Assembly: GCA_039584685.1 (NCBI GenBank)
Contig: JBDGXI010000144.1
Coordinates: 1 to 8,914 of the forward strand
Length of the DNA: 8,914 nt
Reading direction: 5' to 3'
Source: Benthicola sp039584685
GTDB taxonomy: Bacteria > Gemmatimonadota > Gemmatimonadetes > Palauibacterales > Palauibacteraceae
How positions within the stretch are numbered: position 1 is the stretch's first letter; every line of letters begins with the position of its first letter. Made by a program: the position numbers and the translations under genes. This document shows positions 1-6,014 of the stretch, piece after piece. The notes below the pieces were generated by a model that saw only the letters and a list, made by a program, of their open reading frames with translations, was not told the origin of the DNA and did not search any database.

Positions 1-2366
1 GTTGCCCGCGGCGTGGTGGACTGGGTGACCTGCGCGGAACGGAGGGTGTGCGGGCCCGAGGCCATTGAGTTTACGTCGAAGGCCGAGACCGAGTAAAAGT
101 AGGTGAAGTTGTTGACCACGTCCTCGTCCCTGAAGTAGAACGAGACTCCGGTGTCGCGCAGCGGTTCGACTGGCCCCGTGATCCGGTCGGCCAGGATCAC
201 CGTGTCCACGGACGCGGAAGCCGGATTGCGTGATACGCCCGCACCGGGCGCCCCGCCGGGTCTGCCGTTGTTGAACACCATGGAGCCGTCGATCGGACGA
301 ATCATGGGGTTGTCGACGTCGAACGGGCAAATCTCCCCCGCGGCATAGCCGATCACCGGAATCAGGTTGCCCGTCTCCGTGCTCACGGCCATCGCGCCCA
401 CGTCCTCCTCGGGATGCACCGTTTCGCAGGTGTGATCGAGGAACTCGGTGCCCGCGTAGTCGAACTGGGCGATCAGCTCGAGGCCCCCGACGGTGGTGCT
501 GCGCCACACCCGGTAGCCCTCCACGTCCAACTGCCGGTAGTTGGGGTTGTACAGCGCCGATTCTGTATCGGAGGTCACCTCGTAGAACGGGTCACCCTCC
601 GTTTCCGTCACACTCGAGTCCCAGATCACAGTCACGTTGTCGTCTCCCGGAACCAGGTAGAACGCAGGCGGCTCCGGTGGAAACCCGAGGAGGAACTTGT
701 TGTCGAATACCGTCTGGGCCACCAGAGCGCGTCCCAGGAAGCTGCCCGGCACCACGCGAACGTCCCGTTCATCGATCTTGTTGGACGGATGCTCGACCGC
801 CCGCGGGTACACGGAGCCCGTGGGTAGCGTCCCATCGTACCGAAACCAACCCGCTCCTCGCTCGATGGGCAGGACCGGGTTCTCCTCAGCGGATCGAGTG
901 ACCGAGCAGTTCGTGCCGTTGATGTCGCATCCCCGTGCACTCGCGAAACCTGGATGGAAGGAGGGAATCCCTGGTGGATTAGCGTTCGCATTGGCCGCAT
1001 CGGGAACGATCCCCGACGAGCTTCCATCGGGCATAGTCTCCACCGTCGGGGCCGCGATGTAGGCCACCAAGATCGTCCCGGCCTGTCCCGGCCCGAGATC
1101 GAAGGGTCCCGACGCCTGGTAGAAGCGTGTGTCCCCCTGCTGCTGGGCCACGAAACACACGGACCGTTCCGTGGTCGCGGGGTTGGCCGTGGCGATTTCC
1201 GCCTCCACGTTGCACGCGCCGTCGCCTTTCCCGGCGTCGAGCTGCCCCGACATATACCTCCACAACTGAGTGTCGCCAGTGGGATCGGGGAGTCCGAGCG
1301 GATTGCCACCCGCGGTCCAGCCCGTGATCGTGAATTGAGTCAAGCCCACTTCCTCGCCGGTCTGCGGATCGAGGGGGCTTTTCAGGTACTTGATCCCCAC
1401 GATGCCGGGGGCCTGCGTGAAGAACGGAGGGAAGAACACGGAGGTCGGATACGCGAACTGTGACTCGGTGAAACCGCCGATGTATGAGAGGCCGACGTCG
1501 AACGGCAGGATCGCGGTGGAGAAATTGTCGAGCACGGTGTTCCCGACGTCCATGTCCGTGCCGAATCCTGCGTACAGCTCCGTCAGGGTCCAGCCGCCGT
1601 CGGGAAGCGCCGGTTCGCCCCCGAAGAAGAACTGCTCGTTCAGTCCCTGAAACTCCGGATCCGCCGTCACGTTCTCGAATTCGAACAGGAAGTAGATGAT
1701 CGACTCGTTTCCGGACGGGAAGTTCCAGGACATGCTCCGCTGCGTGACCTTGATGCCCAGCGGATGCTTCCGGTTGGTGTTCCGGGTCGGATCGCCCTCC
1801 CAGTACTGCACCCAGCTGTCCTGCTGCGAAGCCGTCTTTCGGCCAAGCAGGATGGGCGCGAAGATCTCCGGGTCATCTACGTAGGCCTCGGCCGGCCACC
1901 CCTCCAGGTCGTCCGGGTCGAGGGAATCGTAGATGTTCGTCAGATTCGTTCCATGCCGGGCAAAGCCCGTGGCGTCGAAGATATATGCGCTGATCGTGTC
2001 GCCGGCCCACGGGCCCGCCTCGTCCGACAGGATCCCGGCCAGCTGGATGCCGGTGTTGTAGATATAGTTATTGCTTGTGCCCAGCGGCCAGAATCCCCCG
2101 TTGAAGTTCGTGGTTGAGACGCCTACCGCTGTGCAGACATCTCCGACGTTGTCGATGCCGCACTGAAACTGGTTCCCCGACAGGATCAGCGATGGGCCGG
2201 CGAACAGCGCGAAGCCGTCACCTCCGCCCCTTCGAGCTCGCCGACCCTCGGGAGATCGCTCGCCCACCGCCACTCCAGCGAGCAGCCCGAGGAGGGCGAT
2301 CAGCGCTCCGCTCCCGATGAGCCGGCGGCGCCGATCGAACCGCGTCGTGCGCTTGAGTCTGTTCAT
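1..2366 (-). CDS. Large exported protein with split FN3-like region, partner of the upstream TonB receptor (3' end off window)
   Basis: Translating the minus strand from the ATG at 2366 gives 788 codons with no stop to the window edge, so the C-terminus is missing. The start has a good ribosome site (CAGGAGAG, 2376-2369). The N-terminus is basic (RRRR at 12-15), followed by a hydrophobic stretch at about 16-35, which reads as an export signal. An Arg/Gly-rich linker (about 36-50) precedes the mature part. Cysteines come in close pairs (C69/C78 and others further on), as expected for an exported protein with disulfides. Around residues 560-640 the sequence resembles the first strands of an FN3 domain (NVTVIWD, GYRVWRS). 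Around 748-785 it resembles the last strands (FTYFYSVSAFDV), with about 100 residues between. It starts 24 nt after the receptor stop, so co-transcription is likely. I do not recognise a named family. An outer-membrane-associated or secreted ligand-handling role is inference from context. Confidence 0.85.
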   Translation of the reverse strand, partial: MNRLKRTTRFDRRRRLIGSGALIALLGLLAGVAVGERSPEGRRARRGGGDGFALFAGPSLILSGNQFQCGIDNVGDVCTAVGVSTTNFNGGFWPLGTSNNYIYNTGIQLAGILSDEAGPWAGDTISAYIFDATGFARHGTNLTNIYDSLDPDDLEGWPAEAYVDDPEIFAPILLGRKTASQQDSWVQYWEGDPTRNTNRKHPLGIKVTQRSMSWNFPSGNESIIYFLFEFENVTADPEFQGLNEQFFFGGEPALPDGGWTLTELYAGFGTDMDVGNTVLDNFSTAILPFDVGLSYIGGFTESQFAYPTSVFFPPFFTQAPGIVGIKYLKSPLDPQTGEEVGLTQFTITGWTAGGNPLGLPDPTGDTQLWRYMSGQLDAGKGDGACNVEAEIATANPATTERSVCFVAQQQGDTRFYQASGPFDLGPGQAGTILVAYIAAPTVETMPDGSSSGIVPDAANANANPPGIPSFHPGFASARGCDINGTNCSVTRSAEENPVLPIERGAGWFRYDGTLPTGSVYPRAVEHPSNKIDERDVRVVPGSFLGRALVAQTVFDNKFLLGFPPEPPAFYLVPGDDNVTVIWDSSVTETEGDPFYEVTSDTESALYNPNYRQLDVEGYRVWRSTTVGGLELIAQFDYAGTEFLDHTCETVHPEEDVGAMAVSTETGNLIPVIGYAAGEICPFDVDNPMIRPIDGSMVFNNGRPGGAPGAGVSRNPASASVDTVILADRITGPVEPLRDTGVSFYFRDEDVVNNFTYFYSVSAFDVNSMASGPHTLRSAQVTQSTTPRA

Positions 2367-2376
2367 GGCTCTCCTG
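2367..2376 (-). promoter_or_regulatory. Ribosome binding site of the exported protein gene
   Basis: On the minus strand CAGGAGAG stands just upstream of the ATG at 2366, with the AGGAG core at 2375-2371. It lies inside the 24-nt gap after the receptor stop codon (TAA, 2393-2391). This supports both the chosen start and translation from a shared transcript. Confidence 0.7.
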
Positions 2377-2390
2377 ATTCCACGTCGGAG

Positions 2391-5168
2391 TTAGAACGCG
2401 ACCCGGAATCCGAGCCTCAGATTCTGGTTGGAGTCCACGAGGACGTAACGACCTTTCCAGGCCTCCCAGTCCTGTCCGAACGACAGCTCCTGCTCCTCGA
2501 CCGTGAAGATCCCGTCGCCGTTTCCGTACCGCTCCTCGGCACGGAGCAGCATGTACTTGTTGAAGTCGATCTCCGGCGATTCGGCCATGATGTCGAAGTC
2601 ACGGATCTCCGTGTCGCCATCCAGGTGCACGTCCCCCGTGGCTTGCGCTATCCAGTCGTTGCGCGCCTTTTCGTTGACCAGGTTGGCTGTCTCCGCGAAC
2701 ACCCGGTTCGTGGCCTCGAGGTTGAATGGATTCCTCCAATCCACGAAGGCCTGGATGCTCCACGTGTTCCCGATCGGGAACGACTTGGTGAACCGGAGAT
2801 CGATCCGCGTCTGCCAGGGTGTTTCCAGGGCCCCGATCGCGGTCTCGCTGATTCCCCCGACACTGGGAGGGGCCAAACCGCCCCAGCCGTCGTTCTGGAT
2901 CTTCGTGAAGCGTTGTCCGCTGCGGACCGTCAGGATGGCGAACACCCCGAAGTCGCGCAGGATAGCTCCCGCCGTCGTGCCCGCCAGGTAGTCCCCCGGG
3001 AATGCGAGACTGCTCGTCAGGCTGATGTTATGTCGGCGTCCCAGTTCCAGCGGAAGCAGGACCTCCGGCGGTTCGACCGGCTCGCCGGTCAGGAACGACA
3101 GGTTGGTTTGCTGGTTCGCGATGAGCCTCCAGTAGGTCCACGGATCCGACCCGGTGCCCCTGGCATCCAGGTAGCTGTAGGACAGGTTTCCGAGGAACAG
3201 GTTGCCGATCGCCTTGTCTACTTTCACCTCGAGCCCCATCGACTCGGTGAAGTCGTCGTTGGTGAGGACCGAGAGATCGTTGAAGAAACCCGGGTTGTTG
3301 GGGTCCTCGAAGGGTAGCAGGCGGTAGGTCAGGCTCCCCCGCTGCTTCTTGTTGAACGCGGAGAGGTCGATCACCAGGTCCTGGCCGATGAGCTGCCGGT
3401 AGCCGAACTCGAACGTGCGCGTGGACGGCATGTCCACATCGCGTGAGCGGGACACGCCAGCCACGTCGGCCAGGTCGACGTTGTTTCTCCTCAGGAGACC
3501 CGTCGTCCCGGCAGCGGACGAGAGACCGAAGAAGGCCGGTACCTGCACGAACCGGCCGTAGCTCAATCGGAAGGTCGAGGTGGGGGTCACCGGGAAGCTG
3601 GCCCCGAGACGCGGGCTCCACTCCGTCTTGCTCTGGGTCTGGATGAAGTTCTCGAGGCACGTACCGTTGGGATTGCTCGCAGACACGCCGCCGCACGGCT
3701 CGTCGAACAGCGGCACGAAACCCTGTGTGCCGGCATCCCACTTCACGAACCCAGCCTTCAGGCTGTCCGGCACGTTGTACACGAAACCCGCGGTGCGGGG
3801 CATCTCGATCTTCGGATCGGCGTAGTCCATGCGGATGCCGGCTTCGAGCACGAGGTCTCCGACGTCGAGCCGATTCTGGAGGAAAGCACCCACCATCGCG
3901 GGAGATGCGAGGTCGGGCACTGCGGGGAACGTCCACATCCGGTTCTCCACGCTGGACAGGTTGGAGCCGAAGTACTCGCCGCCCAGCTTGAGACGGTTGA
4001 ACCGGCCGATCTGCCAGTCCAGCGACGCCCGCACCTGCCACTGTTCCTCGTCGCGCACGGTGAGCGCCGTGTTATCCTGGCCTGTGAACTGGTACCCGTT
4101 GCTCCACCCATAAGGATTGGCGCGAAGAGGGTCGCTGAGTCCTGAAAGGGTCTGGAAGGGGCCCCAGAGGTCCACTCGTCCGGGGTACGCCACCGTGCTG
4201 TCGGCCGGAATTGCCCCGCTGCGAAAGGCGTTGATGTACTCATCCGTGGGGTGAAAGACGTCCAGGCCCATGCGCTGCAGGTCCTCCGGCACCGAGAAGC
4301 GGACGTCGCTGAACGTGACGCCGGCAAACGGGTCCGTGTGGTCCAGATACCACTGCTTGTCCACCGCACCTGCGCGCTCACCGATCACCTGGTAGCTGCC
4401 CCGAACCTCCAGGGCGAGCTGCTGGTCGGCCGACTGCGTGATGGTGAAGAACCCGCCGAGACTGAATATGTCGGCCTTGCGCCTGAATCCCTCGACGAGG
4501 TCGGAATTGTAGACGTCCCAGTGGAATGGCTCCTGACCGTAGTTCTGGTCGCGATTCCGGGTGTACGAAAAGTTCAGCCTCGAGCCGCGGGGCAGCTGAA
4601 GGTTCAGGTTCCCGGTGAACAGGCCCCGGTCGCCCCAGTGGTAGGGGAACGTGCGGCCGTTGTCCCACGGCACGAACGCCGGCGCCGACACATCGACCGA
4701 GTCCACCGCCCCGGGCGTGCTCGATGAGCGGGGCATGCGAAAGCTCACCTCCTCGCCGGCGACGCACAGGTCGGCGTACTGCGGCGACGCAGGACAGGTA
4801 TCGACACCGTCGGTCACCCAGACGCGTGGGAATCCATCGTCCTTGGACGCTTGTGAGCCCGTCAGCGTACCCGCCAGGAAGAACGAGAGGGGTCCGTAGA
4901 TGGGCCCGCCCAGGTTGAGCTCCAGTCGATTCCAGTTGGTGCGATACGATTCGGGAGCCAGTTGGTCGGTCTGGATCTCGAGCGCGCCCGTGAAGCGGGT
5001 CCCTCCGCTGCGCGTCACGTAGCTGATGACCCCCGACTGGGCGTGCCCGAATTCCGCGGCGAAACCGCCTACCGTGACGTCAACCTGCTCGAGCGAATTG
5101 GTGGGCACGGTCGCGCCCTCCGCACTCCCGGTCCCGAACGAACGCACCAGCACGCCGTCGATGTACAC
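2391..5168 (-). CDS. TonB-dependent outer-membrane receptor, C-terminal piece (plug remainder and beta-barrel)
   Basis: This frame carries most of a TonB-dependent receptor. Just upstream of the GTG at 5168 the same frame still encodes the plug signature TIRGGRPNEEAVYIDGV, so real coding in this frame begins near 5201 and the GTG is only the first formal start. The plug continues with NSLEQVDVTVGGFAAEFGHA and SGVISYVTRSGG, typical of SusC/CirA-like receptors. A long barrel with alternating aromatic strands follows and ends in LGFRVAF. The terminal Phe is the usual outer-membrane assembly signal. Two cysteine pairs (around TCPASPQYADLC and PCGGVSASNPNGTC) probably sit in outer loops. An EF-hand-like loop lies close to the C-terminus (2493-2528). 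No translation start with a ribosome site is evident at 5168, so this piece is expected to need the upstream part. Ligand unknown; siderophore, glycan and peptide are all possible. Confidence 0.9.
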   Translation of the reverse strand: MYIDGVLVRSFGTGSAEGATVPTNSLEQVDVTVGGFAAEFGHAQSGVISYVTRSGGTRFTGALEIQTDQLAPESYRTNWNRLELNLGGPIYGPLSFFLAGTLTGSQASKDDGFPRVWVTDGVDTCPASPQYADLCVAGEEVSFRMPRSSSTPGAVDSVDVSAPAFVPWDNGRTFPYHWGDRGLFTGNLNLQLPRGSRLNFSYTRNRDQNYGQEPFHWDVYNSDLVEGFRRKADIFSLGGFFTITQSADQQLALEVRGSYQVIGERAGAVDKQWYLDHTDPFAGVTFSDVRFSVPEDLQRMGLDVFHPTDEYINAFRSGAIPADSTVAYPGRVDLWGPFQTLSGLSDPLRANPYGWSNGYQFTGQDNTALTVRDEEQWQVRASLDWQIGRFNRLKLGGEYFGSNLSSVENRMWTFPAVPDLASPAMVGAFLQNRLDVGDLVLEAGIRMDYADPKIEMPRTAGFVYNVPDSLKAGFVKWDAGTQGFVPLFDEPCGGVSASNPNGTCLENFIQTQSKTEWSPRLGASFPVTPTSTFRLSYGRFVQVPAFFGLSSAAGTTGLLRRNNVDLADVAGVSRSRDVDMPSTRTFEFGYRQLIGQDLVIDLSAFNKKQRGSLTYRLLPFEDPNNPGFFNDLSVLTNDDFTESMGLEVKVDKAIGNLFLGNLSYSYLDARGTGSDPWTYWRLIANQQTNLSFLTGEPVEPPEVLLPLELGRRHNISLTSSLAFPGDYLAGTTAGAILRDFGVFAILTVRSGQRFTKIQNDGWGGLAPPSVGGISETAIGALETPWQTRIDLRFTKSFPIGNTWSIQAFVDWRNPFNLEATNRVFAETANLVNEKARNDWIAQATGDVHLDGDTEIRDFDIMAESPEIDFNKYMLLRAEERYGNGDGIFTVEEQELSFGQDWEAWKGRYVLVDSNQNLRLGFRVAF
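2493..2528 (-). other. EF-hand-like loop near the receptor C-terminus
   Basis: The receptor encodes YGNGDGIFTVEE here. Aligned to a 12-residue EF-hand loop, it has N at position 3, D at 5, G at 6, a hydrophobic residue at 8 and E at 12. Position 1 is Tyr instead of Asp, so calcium binding is uncertain. It lies in the last stretch before the final barrel strands. Confidence 0.4.
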
Positions 5169-5782
5169 CGCCTCTTCGTTCGGACGGCCTCCCCGGATCG
5201 TCCGGCACCGGGCAGGGTCCCTCCCGCCACCTGGCTGCAGAACTCCTCGTACACTCCCGGCTGGAGGATCACGATCTCCGCCACGTTGTCGACCGGAAGC
5301 TGGTCCACCATCTCGCCCTGGACTATGGACTTGGTGGCCACCTGGTCCCGCGGGACGAGGGGATTGCGCTCACCCACCACGACCAGCGCCTGCAGCTCCA
5401 CGGCCGTCTGCTCGAGCTCGAAGTTGATCGTCGTGGTCTGCCCTGCCAGGATCCGCTCCTCCTCGAGCAGGAACGGCCGATACCCCAGCACCATGGCCCG
5501 GATGTTCTGGATCCCCGGCGGCACTTCGTTGACGAAGTAGAAGCCCGCGGTATTGGTGATGTTGGCCAGGGTCGTTCCCTCGACCCGGACCATGGCCCCG
5601 GGGATGGGCTCTCCCGTCGCGGCGTCGGTCACCCGGCCCTGGATCTTGCCGGTGGTGACCTGGCACACGAGCGGAGAGGCGGAAGCGAGCAGGACGGACA
5701 AACCGAGGGTGAGGCGCGGCAGCAAGGAAAGAGAACCAGCTGCCCATCGCAGTTTCGGCCGTGCGAGGTGCGGGAACGACAT
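5069..5782 (-). CDS. TonB-dependent outer-membrane receptor, N-terminal piece (signal, carboxypeptidase-regulatory-like domain, plug start)
   Basis: The ATG at 5782 is preferred over the GTG at 5791 because GGAGG (5795-5791) stands 8 nt upstream of it. Residues 1-41 form a signal sequence. Residues about 45-126 (GKIQGRVTDAATGEPIPGA, then TAGFYFVNEVPPG) are a CarboxypepD_reg-like beta-sandwich, common at the N-terminus of Bacteroidota and Gemmatimonadota receptors. ALVVVGERN (132-140) and DQLPVDNVAEIVILQPGVY (160-178) begin the plug domain. Meaningful sequence ends at PGAG (residue 194). The remaining 45 or so residues to the stop at 5069-5071 are Arg/Cys/Ser-rich and unlike any receptor, because the true frame has shifted by one base. 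Rejoined with the downstream frame the product would be about 1131 residues, a normal size for the family. Either a recent inactivating mutation or a sequencing/assembly error explains the split. Confidence 0.88.
   Translation of the reverse strand: MSFPHLARPKLRWAAGSLSLLPRLTLGLSVLLASASPLVCQVTTGKIQGRVTDAATGEPIPGAMVRVEGTTLANITNTAGFYFVNEVPPGIQNIRAMVLGYRPFLLEEERILAGQTTTINFELEQTAVELQALVVVGERNPLVPRDQVATKSIVQGEMVDQLPVDNVAEIVILQPGVYEEFCSQVAGGTLPGAGRSGEAVRTKRRCTSTACWCVRSGPGVRRARPCPPIRSSRLTSR
5199..5206 (-). other. Apparent -1 frameshift splitting the TonB receptor
   Basis: On the minus strand the frame of the N-terminal piece reads GCC GGA CGA TCC here. The frame that restores the conserved plug motif starts at ACG ATC CGG GGA GGC (5201 onward; T-I-R-G-G). 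One base is missing between GCC (5206-5204) and ACG (5201-5199). Both sides look well conserved, so the lesion is recent or an artefact. There is no slippery heptamer at the junction to suggest programmed frameshifting. Confidence 0.8.
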
Positions 5783-5796
5783 GAGTCCCACCTCCG
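5783..5796 (-). promoter_or_regulatory. Ribosome binding site of the TonB receptor
   Basis: GGAGG on the minus strand (5795-5791), 8 nt before the ATG at 5782, decides the start. The in-frame GTG at 5791 overlaps this site and is therefore unlikely to be the initiator. Confidence 0.7.
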
Positions 5797-5863
5797 GACT
5801 TACGGCTGCTTTGTTCTGCGTGTGACGTGACGGGTCCGCTCACCCGATCGCGGAATCGCGCCG

Positions 5864-5879
5864 TGCAAGGGCCTGCAAG
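5864..5879. repeat. Short direct repeat TGCAAG with 10-bp period in the receptor leader
   Basis: TGCAAG occurs at 5864-5869 and again at 5874-5879, one helical turn apart, between the candidate promoter and the receptor start. It could be a tandem regulator half-site or chance. It is too short to be more than a note. Confidence 0.25.
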
Positions 5880-5929
5880 ACGCGCGACGATCAAAGGTCG
5901 GGCGTTCGGCTCCGTTGGGGGGTACTTAA

Positions 5930-5958
5930 ATACTACAGTTGTTTGTGCGCTTCTGCAA
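5930..5958 (-). promoter_or_regulatory. Candidate sigma70-type promoter for the receptor operon
   Basis: On the minus strand TTGCAG (5958-5953) and TAGTAT (5935-5930) are separated by 17 nt and lie in the only AT-richer patch of the 232-nt gap between the hydratase stop and the receptor start. Matches to consensus are partial (3 of 6 and 4 of 6). Transcription would begin near 5923, giving a leader of about 140 nt before the ATG at 5782. Confidence 0.35.
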
Positions 5959-6014
5959 ATACAACAGGGGGATAGAGATGCGAAGCAAGGGCAGCCCGCG
6001 GCGGCCGGCGCTTT

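Noticed and set aside
632..1309. 225-codon minus-strand frame and several short plus-strand frames within 1-2366
   Set aside because: All are shadows of the 788-codon frame that starts at 2366. They show Arg/Ser/Pro-rich composition and no start signals.
3028..4041. 337-codon minus-strand frame inside the receptor gene
   Set aside because: It is in another frame of the same strand, Arg/Pro/Ala-rich, whereas the overlapping receptor frame has barrel-like strands and a terminal Phe.
5661..5670. Cysteine at the end of the receptor signal sequence as a lipobox
   Set aside because: The residues before it are P-L-V; a Val directly before the Cys does not fit the lipobox rule. Ordinary signal peptidase cleavage is more likely.
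5958..6014. Possible terminator after the hydratase stop
   Set aside because: GC-rich palindromic bits (GCCGGC, CCGCGG) are present, but no stable stem with adequate loop and no T-run is seen.
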